Below, piece after piece: positions 42,698 through 49,792 of a stretch of 49,792 bases of DNA. Location of the stretch: the NCBI GenBank assembly GCA_903861145.1, contig CAIOTH010000023.1:1-49792 (forward strand). The letters are read 5' to 3'. Below the pieces are notes generated by a model. The model did not search any database. It saw nothing but the letters and a program-made list of their open reading frames with translations, and was not told where the DNA came from. The DNA is from an uncultured Bacteroidota bacterium (GTDB lineage Bacteria > Bacteroidota > Bacteroidia > Chitinophagales > LD1). The translations under genes and the position numbers were made by a program. How positions within the stretch are numbered: position 1 is the stretch's first letter; every line of letters begins with the position of its first letter.

Positions 42698-42705
42698 TAT
42701 TTTTG
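42698..42705 (+). promoter_or_regulatory. -7 promoter box for the methyltransferase
   Basis: TATTTTTG matches TAnnTTTG, 30 bp before the methyltransferase ATG, within the 45-bp divergent gap. The -33 position would lie inside the UbiA coding start and shows no TTTG. Confidence 0.4.
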
Positions 42706-42735
42706 CCGCCGTAAATTTAAGTTTAGTTTTAGCTC

Positions 42736-43560
42736 ATGTTAGATTTTATCAAAAAGCTTTTTGATTCTAAACCCGTTCAGGAAACTACTCCTGCTTCCAG
42801 CGTTAGCGACGTAAAGCAATACTACGAAGATTGGACGCAACGTTATATTGAGTCCTTCGGCGATACTTTTCAGAGCCGCAGATTGAATGACCTACCCAAA
42901 TTGACCGAATATTTGATAGGGTCGGCTGGAATAAAAAGCGACATGAAAATAGTAGATGCCGGTTGTGGCATTTGCGGCCCGGCTATAATGCTTTGCCAAA
43001 AAATTGATATTCAGATTGACGCCATTACTCTATCAGAGGAGCAAACCGAAATAGCGAAGAAAAAGGTGGCCGAGGCGGGGCTAAGTGACAAGATAAATGT
43101 GATTTGCGGTGACTTTCAGAAAATGGATAGCTTTCTCGCTAAAGATGCCTACGATGGGGTTATCTATCTCGAGTCTTTTGTACACAGCGATAATACCCAG
43201 CGGGCGGTTGATGCGGCTGTGGCAATAACCAAACCTGGTGGTTTTATTTACATCAAAGATTTATACCATGGCACTGCCCGTAACGCACAGGAAAAAAAAG
43301 ATATAGCCCAGGTAGTTCAAAACTCTAACAAGCACATTTTAATGAATGTAAAGAAGCTGCATGAAGTAGTTGCCGCTTTTGAAAATGCACCCATAACTTT
43401 CGACTTTATTAAAAAGCTTGGGTTTGATGCCGATGTAGAAGTAGCCAATGAATTTATAAGAAGGAACATGATTCCCCTAAATCAAAATATCCAAAGCGAT
43501 ATCTTCTTTCTTAAGTTTTTAGATTACTACGAGCTGCGGGTTACCAAATTATTCAACTAA
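42736..43560 (+). CDS. Class I SAM-dependent methyltransferase
   Basis: 274 residues. The SAM-binding motif I is VDAGCGICGP (residues 73-82), motif II is near DAITLSEEQ, and CGDFQKM is the adenine-side acidic position, as in small-molecule and sterol/tocopherol-type C-methyltransferases. The N-terminal 28 residues are extra relative to the core. It is the only plus-strand gene in the glycan locus: divergent from the UbiA gene, and overlapping the convergent wzt stop by 4 nt (CTAA). Two roles are conceivable: methylation of the UbiA product, or methyl capping of the exported glycan. Neither is demonstrated. Confidence 0.82.
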   Translation: MLDFIKKLFDSKPVQETTPASSVSDVKQYYEDWTQRYIESFGDTFQSRRLNDLPKLTEYLIGSAGIKSDMKIVDAGCGICGPAIMLCQKIDIQIDAITLSEEQTEIAKKKVAEAGLSDKINVICGDFQKMDSFLAKDAYDGVIYLESFVHSDNTQRAVDAAVAITKPGGFIYIKDLYHGTARNAQEKKDIAQVVQNSNKHILMNVKKLHEVVAAFENAPITFDFIKKLGFDADVEVANEFIRRNMIPLNQNIQSDIFFLKFLDYYELRVTKLFN

Positions 43561-44801
43561 AGTTTAGTTACTGATACCGGTACTAATGGCTTTACGAGAC
43601 CTTGCAAATGCAGGTCTCGATTTGTTTCGGTGTTACTATCATCATCTGCCATTTTTATAGCGATAAACTTATCGGCCTTAAACATTAGGGCCTTTTTATC
43701 ATCGTTAACAACACGTAACTCTACCGAGTAAAGCCTGGTATTCAATAGGTTTGCCGGTATTTGAAACTCAACGTGGTATTGGCCTGCCCTATTAATTTGA
43801 AGTACCTCCTGCCGGGCAGAGCTGCAGGTAAAAATAAGCGCACCTGTTGCGTCATAAAACTTTAACCTGAATTCAGTGGTAATCTCTTCAAACAACTGCA
43901 CGTCTAAATAAATTGCAAAAGGATGATTGGTGCTAATACCGTTGTGGTTAGCTATATAATCCTTGATTCCGTATTTAAGCAAACGCATATCCTTTTGCTC
44001 AAATGGCGATTCATCCAGATTTTTGATATGAAAAAACTCGCCTTCTTCAAAATGAAAATATTGCGGCAAGGCAATGGTCATGTATTTTTGAATAATATCC
44101 GCCCCTCCTGTTTCAATTATCTGCCCATACTCCATTAAAATAATCCGGTTGCACAAAACCGAAATCTCGTTCATATTATGGCTGGCAATAAGCAGGGTTT
44201 TGCCGGCTGCAATTAACTCTTCAATCTTGTTTTTACACTTCATCTGAAAGTTAGCATCGCCAACATTCACCACTTCATCTATCAGGTATATATCAGCATC
44301 CAAACAGGTTATTATTGAAAACGCCAGGCGCAGGTACATACCCGAACTATAGTTTTTAACGGGCTCTTCAATAAATTTTCCGATGCCGCTAAACTCCACT
44401 ATTTCGTTAAAGCGCTCTTCAATCTTTTTGCGTGTAAACTTGTAAAGCGAGGCCGATAAGTAGATATTCTCTCTGCCCGTTAATTCCGGATGAAACCCCG
44501 CGCCTATGTCGAGAATAGAAACAGCTTTACCGTAAAAATTAATTTCTCCCTGGTCGGGTTGGCTGATGCCACTTAGTATGCGCAACAAGGTTGATTTCCC
44601 TGCACCGTTTTTACCAATAATACCCAGCGCTTCGCCTCTCTCCAAATTGAATGAAACATCCTTCAGCGCATGAAAATCTTCAGCAGCAGCGGTTGTAGAA
44701 TTAAAGAAATTAGCGATGGAGCCCTTCAAACTATCAATCCGGTTTTCGCGCATCCGAAAACTTTTCGATAGATTTTTAACCTCCAGCATTACCTCGCTCA
44801 T
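43557..44801 (-). CDS. wzt: ABC transporter ATP-binding protein with Wzt-type C-terminal domain
   Basis: 414 residues. Walker A is GKNGAGKST (63-71), the signature is YSSGMYLRLAF (about 157), and Walker B is YLIDEVVNVGD (about 176), in the O-antigen/teichoic acid exporter subfamily. From about residue 250 a second domain follows (beta strands, IYLDVQLFEEITTEFRLKFYD), matching the Wzt C-terminal carbohydrate-binding domain. This domain recognises a terminal modification on the polymer before export in known systems. It lies 12 bp after the wzm stop. The C-terminal domain is the reason to look for a capping enzyme next door. Confidence 0.9.
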   Translation of the reverse strand: MSEVMLEVKNLSKSFRMRENRIDSLKGSIANFFNSTTAAAEDFHALKDVSFNLERGEALGIIGKNGAGKSTLLRILSGISQPDQGEINFYGKAVSILDIGAGFHPELTGRENIYLSASLYKFTRKKIEERFNEIVEFSGIGKFIEEPVKNYSSGMYLRLAFSIITCLDADIYLIDEVVNVGDANFQMKCKNKIEELIAAGKTLLIASHNMNEISVLCNRIILMEYGQIIETGGADIIQKYMTIALPQYFHFEEGEFFHIKNLDESPFEQKDMRLLKYGIKDYIANHNGISTNHPFAIYLDVQLFEEITTEFRLKFYDATGALIFTCSSARQEVLQINRAGQYHVEFQIPANLLNTRLYSVELRVVNDDKKALMFKADKFIAIKMADDDSNTETNRDLHLQGLVKPLVPVSVTKL

Positions 44802-44813
44802 ATTCCGGTTGTA

Positions 44814-45635
44814 TTATAAATAGTCTGCAACAAATTTCTCATTCCTTACAAAAAAGTAAAGGCCGCTTATAAGCATTAAAGCGGCAATAGTAAACGAACA
44901 AGCCACCTGCACAAAATTGATAGGAAGGCCTATAAATATCCAACGATACAGCGCTATAACATTGGCCACGGGGTGCAGGTAATATATCCAGCTAAAGCTT
45001 TCGGGTACCATCGTGGTTGGATAAAATACAGGCGTAAGCCAAATGCCAAAGCCTATTAAATAAGGTATCAGGTGATGCAAATCTCTAAACCGAATGGTGA
45101 GCGCACTTAACCAAATGCCGATAGAAAGGCCCGACATAATATTCGCAATAACAACCAATGGCAAAAAAACGATTTTGGGCGAAATACCTACACCAAATAC
45201 CAGCAGCATCACCAACAACAAAATAAGCGAGATGCTAAATTCTACTAAGCCCACCAATGCTTTTGAAAGAGGAAGTACCAGGCGTGGGAACTGAATTTTT
45301 TTTATGAGTGCCTGATTGGCCATTAAGGCCGTGCCGCCCTGGCCCACCAGCGCGGTAAAATAAAACCAGACCATTATACCGGTAAAGGCAAACACTGCAT
45401 AAGGTACATTGAGGTGCAACGGAATAACACGCTGAAAAAAGAAATTAAAAATAATAAGCCCGGTTAAAGGTTGAACAAGGGACCAAAATACACCAAGGTA
45501 AGTCTGCGCGTATTGTATCTTAAGGTCTCGCACTGCAAATGAAAGAATCAGGTTTCGGGCATCAAAAACTTCTTTCAAATAGCTTCCAAGCGATTGGCGC
45601 CCCCCGCGAATGCTTTTATAAATCTTCCTTTCCAC
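44814..45635 (-). CDS. wzm: ABC-2 type polysaccharide export permease
   Basis: 273 residues with six hydrophobic segments. The start FDARNLILSFAVRDLKIQYAQTYLG and LGVFWSLVQPLTGLIIFNFFF are the hallmark of Wzm/TagG-type polysaccharide exporters. With the Wzt protein encoded 12 bp downstream it forms the inner-membrane pore for lipid-linked glycan. It follows the sulfotransferase gene by 3 nt and so is in the same operon. Confidence 0.92.
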   Translation of the reverse strand: MERKIYKSIRGGRQSLGSYLKEVFDARNLILSFAVRDLKIQYAQTYLGVFWSLVQPLTGLIIFNFFFQRVIPLHLNVPYAVFAFTGIMVWFYFTALVGQGGTALMANQALIKKIQFPRLVLPLSKALVGLVEFSISLILLLVMLLVFGVGISPKIVFLPLVVIANIMSGLSIGIWLSALTIRFRDLHHLIPYLIGFGIWLTPVFYPTTMVPESFSWIYYLHPVANVIALYRWIFIGLPINFVQVACSFTIAALMLISGLYFFVRNEKFVADYL

Positions 45636-45638
45636 CTA

Positions 45639-46535
45639 TCAAAGTAAATATTCTTTCAAATAAGGCTGATATAATTCTTCATTGCGCAAAATTTCGGCTT
45701 TGCCTTTAAGCGCTTCTAATACACCATCCATACCCTGCATGCCTTCTTCTTTATCAAGCATACGCGCCAAAGATTTTAATAAAAAATCGATATTGTGCCT
45801 GTGCAGTTGTATAATATAGAAACCATACAATAGCCTTTGCATCTTATAAGGCAACGGTTTTACCGCCCTGTACACCACATTCGAAAACCTACGATAAGCA
45901 TGTAGCAGCTTTCTATCTAAAGAGGCATTAATTTTTTCTGAAGTAAACTGAAAGGTGTTTTTAATACCCATTTTTTTTTCAATAATGGCGGTGAAAGAGT
46001 GGGGGTCGGCCCTAAGTAACTCATAGGGCAATACTATTACGTTATCATTTCCAAATTTCTCCCGGTAAAGGCCAATCACCCTGCTGTAATCAAATAAATC
46101 AGGAAAGTTATCCCACATGGACTTTAGCAGATTTTCAAAATCATAAGTGCCGCCAATGGCCAGGTACTGCGAGTAGAACGACTGAAAAAGCGATGTATAC
46201 CCCCGTGTTACAATCAAAATTTTTGCGGTAGGATAAATATCAAAAAGTGTATCACGCAGTTTTTCCTGGTAGGCTTTTATATCATACTTTTTAAGCCCGT
46301 TGCGCATACCCACAATATCCGAGTCACTTTTCCAAACACTTAAGTGCTCGCTGCTAATTACAAAGCATTCATGTATTGGCTCGGTTGATTCGGCATACCA
46401 CGAAAAATCATGCGAATTGTAAAAGCCTGTTATTGCCTTAAACTTATAAAACATAGCGGGGTGCTTCTCAAACCACCGCTGCAAATAAGTTGAGCCCGAT
46501 TTAATATAACCAATATGTATCAGCACTTTCGACAT
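45639..46535 (-). CDS. Sulfotransferase family protein (glycan modification)
   Basis: I start at ATG 46535 (MSKVLIHIGYIKSGSTYLQ), giving 298 residues and placing the 5'-phosphosulfate loop GYIKSGSTYLQ at residues 9-19. The longer start at 46586 overlaps rnz and adds 17 residues before the domain. A second PAPS-binding region is visible in ILIVTRGYTSLFQSFYSQY (Arg and Ser). The family moves sulfate from PAPS to hydroxyl groups of sugars, lipids or peptides. It is 4 nt after rnz and 3 nt before wzm, so it probably sulfates the exported glycan. A PAPS synthesis operon is not in the window. Confidence 0.78.
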   Translation of the reverse strand: MSKVLIHIGYIKSGSTYLQRWFEKHPAMFYKFKAITGFYNSHDFSWYAESTEPIHECFVISSEHLSVWKSDSDIVGMRNGLKKYDIKAYQEKLRDTLFDIYPTAKILIVTRGYTSLFQSFYSQYLAIGGTYDFENLLKSMWDNFPDLFDYSRVIGLYREKFGNDNVIVLPYELLRADPHSFTAIIEKKMGIKNTFQFTSEKINASLDRKLLHAYRRFSNVVYRAVKPLPYKMQRLLYGFYIIQLHRHNIDFLLKSLARMLDKEEGMQGMDGVLEALKGKAEILRNEELYQPYLKEYLL

Positions 46536-46539
46536 GGCA

Positions 46540-47451
46540 TCAAATCTCAAAAACAGTTCCCTCTTTAGCAAGGTAAGTTTCAGCAAAAACCTCGCGGCTT
46601 TGGCTTAAAAGCAAATCAAGGCTTTCGTAACGGGCAGAAAAATGGCCTATAACAAGTTTGCCGGCATTTGCCTTTTGGGCAACAATTGCCGCCTGGCGGC
46701 TTGTGGTATGAAAGGTCTCCAACGCTCTTTCGGTATGCTCATCAACAAAGGTTGCCTCGTGATATATTACACCAACTCCCTTTATTTGCTCAACAAAGCT
46801 TTCAGTAAAAACAGTGTCGCTGCAATACGCATAGCTGCGCGTTGCGGGTGCATCGGCGGTTAACTCAGCATTTGGAATCCTCCTTCCAGTAGCATCAGTA
46901 AAATCCTCCCCTTTCTTTATATCCGGAATTTGAGCATGGGGAATACTGTATTCAGTAATTTTCTCACTCAGTATTTTTCTAAGCCCCTTCTTCTCTTTAA
47001 ATAAAAACCCGGTAGTGGGTAGGCGGTGGGTTAAAATAATTGTTTCAACCTGCAAAAAATGATCTTCGTATATCACCCTTGGTGCATCGGCAGTTGTATG
47101 GTGATAATGTATCTCGAACTTGAGTTGAGTTTGCGAATGTTTGAAGTGCACATTCATTATTTCCTCTAATCCTGCTGGGCCGTAAATATGCAATGGGTGC
47201 TCACGCCAATTTAAATTGAACGAGGTAAGCAAACCTATTAAACCAAAATAGTGGTCGCCGTGTAAATGCGAAATAAAGATGTTATCGAGCTTACCGCGCT
47301 TAATACCAAATTTATTCATTCTAAACTGCGTGCCCTCACCACAATCAATTAAAAAATGATTGCCGTTGTAGTTTAGTATTTGCGAAGTAGGGTGTCGGTC
47401 GTGTGCGGGTATAGCCCCGTTGCTGCCGAGAATCGTCAGGTCAAATTGCAT
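46540..47451 (-). CDS. rnz: Ribonuclease Z, tRNA 3' processing endonuclease
   Basis: 303 residues. The zinc-binding signature SHLHGDHYFGL covers His62, His64, Asp66 and His67, with GSNGAIPAHDRHPTSQIL near the N-terminus and the tail HFSARYESLDLL. RNase Z cleaves tRNA precursors after the discriminator base. It follows a STAS gene by 15 bp and precedes the sulfotransferase by 4 nt, so a housekeeping gene heads the exporter operon. Confidence 0.95.
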   Translation of the reverse strand: MQFDLTILGSNGAIPAHDRHPTSQILNYNGNHFLIDCGEGTQFRMNKFGIKRGKLDNIFISHLHGDHYFGLIGLLTSFNLNWREHPLHIYGPAGLEEIMNVHFKHSQTQLKFEIHYHHTTADAPRVIYEDHFLQVETIILTHRLPTTGFLFKEKKGLRKILSEKITEYSIPHAQIPDIKKGEDFTDATGRRIPNAELTADAPATRSYAYCSDTVFTESFVEQIKGVGVIYHEATFVDEHTERALETFHTTSRQAAIVAQKANAGKLVIGHFSARYESLDLLLSQSREVFAETYLAKEGTVFEI

Positions 47452-47466
47452 CAGGCAGCTAAAATT

Positions 47467-47835
47467 TTAGGTTCTCAAATCGCGGTCAAGTTCTTCCATC
47501 ATCACATAGTCAACCGATTCGCTTAGCGATGGCACTATGTTCAGGATAGGTTCTAATTGCGATATTTTGATGAGTTTTTGGATATGTGCGTTTAACCCGG
47601 TTAATACAAAGGTGCCTGTGGCCTCTTTGCAAAGACGGTTACCTACTAAAAGGGCGCTTAGGCCAGATGAATCGACATATTGAACATCACCTAAATCAAG
47701 CACAATATTTCTGAAGCCCTCATTATTCAGAATCACAAGCTCCGACTTTAATTGCGGTGCCAGATTACTCAAAAGCTTGTCTTCATTCAACTTAACAATT
47801 ACAAGCCGGTCTCTTTTGTCTATCTGAAATCTCAT
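47467..47835 (-). CDS. STAS domain protein (anti-sigma factor antagonist-like)
   Basis: 122 residues, a single STAS domain. VLDLGDVQYVDSSGLSALL contains the D-S-S-G loop (residues 55-58) that is phosphorylated in SpoIIAA-type antagonists. No partner kinase or phosphatase is adjacent. It probably relays a regulatory signal by binding a partner protein. It heads the minus-strand run STAS-rnz-sulfotransferase-wzm-wzt. Confidence 0.85.
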   Translation of the reverse strand: MRFQIDKRDRLVIVKLNEDKLLSNLAPQLKSELVILNNEGFRNIVLDLGDVQYVDSSGLSALLVGNRLCKEATGTFVLTGLNAHIQKLIKISQLEPILNIVPSLSESVDYVMMEELDRDLRT

Positions 47836-48227
47836 AAGCAGGTGTCTTTAAAAGCCAATTATACTTCTAAATTACGATTTTTTCGGAAAAATTAATTTCA
47901 GCGCGAAAGTGTACCATAAATCGCTCTTTTCAAAATTTAATGTTGGCATTAAAAAAGCAGCGGTTTGAGAGGTAGATTTTAATACCTTATCTTTAATTAT
48001 CGAAAAATGCTTTGAAAGCCATATAACAAAACACCATGCAACTATGTTTACCTGCTTGTTGTTTTAATAGAATTAAGTTAGGTTTGATAAGCAGGTGCTA
48101 AGTAAATTGAAACAGTGGCAAATAAATGCCCCGGTTAATCGTCTTTTGAATAGTAAATAAATGGTAATAGTAACCGACAAAATGTCAAAAAAAATTGTTG
48201 GTTTAAAATTTGAACTAAAGGATAAAT
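47836..48227. other. Intergenic region between the STAS gene and clpC
   Basis: 392 bp of AT-rich sequence between divergent genes. It presumably holds both promoters; no exact TAnnTTTG box was found for either gene (TTAAAATTTG near 48203 is the nearest). I see no ORF, RNA gene, or strong hairpin. Confidence 0.4.
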
Positions 48228-49792
48228 ATGGATGCAAAATTTTCACCGAAAGTAAAGGAAGTAATCTCCTACAGCCGCGAAGAAGCCCTTCGCCTAAACC
48301 ATGATTACATTGGTATTGAGCACTTATTGCTCGGCCTTATTCGCGAAGGAGAAGGACTCGCCATCAAGACCTTAAAAAGCCTGGATGTTGACTCTGTAAT
48401 GCTTCGTAAAACCATTGAAGATTCTATTAAAGACAAGGTGGCTAAAGGAAACTTCAACCCAAACAATCTACCGTTGACGAAACAGGCAGAAAAAGTGCTT
48501 AAAATAACCGTACTTGAAGCTAAGGTTATGAAGAGCGACGTTATAGGAACCGAACACTTAATGCTGTCTATTCTAAAGAATAAAGACAATTTGGCTACTC
48601 AGTTACTGTCACAGTATGATGTAGATTATGACGTTTTCAAAGCAGAACTTGACTCCGTTCAACTTGACCCTAAAGCCGAGTTACCTAACGACCCACCTGA
48701 AGACGAACCGTTTGAGGATGATAAATCGAAAGGGTACGGTGCACAGCAAACCAAAAAACCGGGTGCAGCTAAGTCTAAAACACCTGTGTTGGATAATTTT
48801 GGCAGGGATGTAACCCACTTGGCAGAAGAAGGGGCGCTTGACCCTATTGTAGGCCGAGAAAATGAAATTGAGCGGGTATCTCAAATCCTTTCGCGCAGAA
48901 AGAAGAACAATCCTATTTTGATAGGTGAGCCCGGCGTAGGTAAAACAGCCATTGTTGAAGGCCTGGCTTTACGTATTGTGCAGAAGAAAGTATCTCGCGT
49001 GTTGTTCAACAAACGAATTGTGATGCTTGACCTGGCAGCTTTGGTTGCCGGCACTAAATACCGCGGACAGTTTGAAGAGCGTATGAAAGCCATTATGAAT
49101 GAGCTTGAAAAGAACCGTGATGTAATTTTGTTTATTGACGAAATACACACCATTGTAGGCGCCGGTGGCGCAACGGGTTCGTTAGATGCTTCCAATATCT
49201 TTAAACCGGCTTTGGCACGTGGTGAACTGCAATGTATTGGGGCATCAACGCTTGACGAATACCGCCAGTATATTGAAAAAGACGGCGCTCTGGCCCGTAG
49301 GTTCCAGCAAGTAATGGTTGATCCGCCATCGCCTGAAGAAACAGTACAGATATTAACCAACATTAAATCGAAATACGAAGAGTATCACAATGTTGAATAT
49401 TCGAAAGAAGCTGTTGAAGCCTGTGTAAAGCTTTCAACCCGCTACATTACCGACCGCTTTTTACCCGATAAGGCCATTGACGTAATGGATGAAGTAGGTG
49501 CAAGGGTGCATTTAAAAAACATCCATGTACCAAAAAACATTATAGAGCTCGAAAAGCAGGTTGAAGAAATAAAGAACCAAAAGAACCAAGTTGTAAAAAG
49601 CCAAAAGTATGAAGAGGCCGCCCGCCTGCGCGATAGCGAAAAACGCTTACTTGAAGAGTTGGAAAAAGCCAAATCCCAATGGGACGAGGAATCAAGAGTT
49701 AAACGTTACCCTGTAGGCGAGGAAGACATTGCCGAAGTGGTGGCTATGATGACAGGTATTCCTGTAACCAAGGTAGCGCAAAGCGAAAGCAA
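48228..49792 (+). CDS. clpC: ATP-dependent Clp protease ATPase subunit ClpC, N-terminal part (3' truncated)
   Basis: The frame opens at ATG 48228 and runs off the right edge: 521 codons. The Clp_N double repeat covers about residues 4-140 (FSPKVKEVISYSREEALRL, HDYIGIEHLLLGLIREGEG). An acidic linker follows (about 150-190). The first AAA+ domain has Walker A GEPGVGKTA (about 234) and Walker B ILFIDEIHTI (about 302). A UVR-type segment (KYEEAARLRDSEKRLLEE) at about 460-480 is diagnostic of ClpC rather than ClpA or ClpB. ClpC unfolds proteins for degradation by ClpP. The second AAA+ domain lies outside the window. Confidence 0.93.
   Translation, partial: MDAKFSPKVKEVISYSREEALRLNHDYIGIEHLLLGLIREGEGLAIKTLKSLDVDSVMLRKTIEDSIKDKVAKGNFNPNNLPLTKQAEKVLKITVLEAKVMKSDVIGTEHLMLSILKNKDNLATQLLSQYDVDYDVFKAELDSVQLDPKAELPNDPPEDEPFEDDKSKGYGAQQTKKPGAAKSKTPVLDNFGRDVTHLAEEGALDPIVGRENEIERVSQILSRRKKNNPILIGEPGVGKTAIVEGLALRIVQKKVSRVLFNKRIVMLDLAALVAGTKYRGQFEERMKAIMNELEKNRDVILFIDEIHTIVGAGGATGSLDASNIFKPALARGELQCIGASTLDEYRQYIEKDGALARRFQQVMVDPPSPEETVQILTNIKSKYEEYHNVEYSKEAVEACVKLSTRYITDRFLPDKAIDVMDEVGARVHLKNIHVPKNIIELEKQVEEIKNQKNQVVKSQKYEEAARLRDSEKRLLEELEKAKSQWDEESRVKRYPVGEEDIAEVVAMMTGIPVTKVAQSES

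Noticed and set aside
48305-49672. Several minus-strand frames opposite clpC
   Set aside because: They are serine- and phenylalanine-rich shadows of a strongly conserved gene that is open to the window edge.

Overview
The window reads as a chromosomal segment of a Bacteroidota bacterium, probably near the Sphingobacteriia/Chitinophagia side, although the genus cannot be fixed from sequence alone. The evidence is a type IX secretion system (T9SS) sorting domain of type A and another of type B, a PorP/SprF outer-membrane protein with a TPR/PD40/OmpA-type partner, Bacteroidota-style promoters (TTTG, 19 nt, TAnnTTTG), weak ribosome binding sites and moderate GC. No rRNA, tRNA, CRISPR array, integrase or insertion sequence was found. 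Both edges cut genes: comEC on the left and clpC on the right.

Layout. (1) 1-5 kb: end of comEC, a secreted leucine-rich-repeat protein, a MATE exporter, and the DUF177-rpmF pair with its own terminator. (2) 5-8.4 kb is the most accessory-looking stretch: a long inverted-repeat element, an orphan HTH protein with a terminase-small-subunit flavour, a small lipoprotein, a small membrane protein, a REP-like double hairpin and an aquaporin. (3) 8.4-11.5 kb: kup potassium transporter behind a leader with mutually exclusive pairings, then an RluB-type pseudouridine synthase. (4) 11.6-20.5 kb: a surface-protein cassette of a 1438-residue type-B T9SS substrate, its PorP/SprF-like protein and an OmpA-family protein with TPR and PD40 repeats, plus a divergent Ycf48-like type-A substrate. 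(5) 20.5-29.4 kb: a fatty-acid beta-oxidation operon (tetR, small secreted protein, fadN-type bifunctional enzyme, thiolase, two VLCAD-type acyl-CoA dehydrogenases). A four-helix-bundle gene flanked by 31-bp inverted repeats sits inside it. Two near-identical 16-bp operators point to control by the TetR protein. (6) 29.6-34.7 kb: acyltransferase, alpha/beta hydrolase, GH1 beta-glucosidase, a small membrane ORF with an in-frame amber codon, and a sodium:solute symporter. (7) 34.7-46.6 kb: a surface-glycan or glycolipid locus with two SGNH esterases, a dual glycosyltransferase, a PhyH dioxygenase, an AsnB-like amidotransferase, a UbiA prenyltransferase, a divergent methyltransferase, an ABC exporter with a Wzt-type C-terminal domain, and a sulfotransferase. 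(8) 46.5-49.8 kb: rnz, a lone STAS protein and the start of clpC.

How the genes work together. The beta-oxidation block forms one regulated unit. In the glycan locus, 1-12 nt gaps and one stop/start overlap suggest two minus-strand operons: STAS-rnz-sulfotransferase-wzm-wzt, and UbiA-AsnB followed by PhyH-GT-SGNH-SGNH. These would make, decorate (sulfate, methyl, amide, acyl) and export a surface polymer. No polymer-initiating enzyme and only one glycosyltransferase gene are present, so the backbone must be made largely elsewhere. The best candidates for something undescribed are the inverted-repeat four-helix-bundle cassette, the UbiA/AsnB/sulfotransferase glycan locus, the kup leader switch and the amber-interrupted membrane protein. 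The amber and leader calls rest on sequence reading alone.
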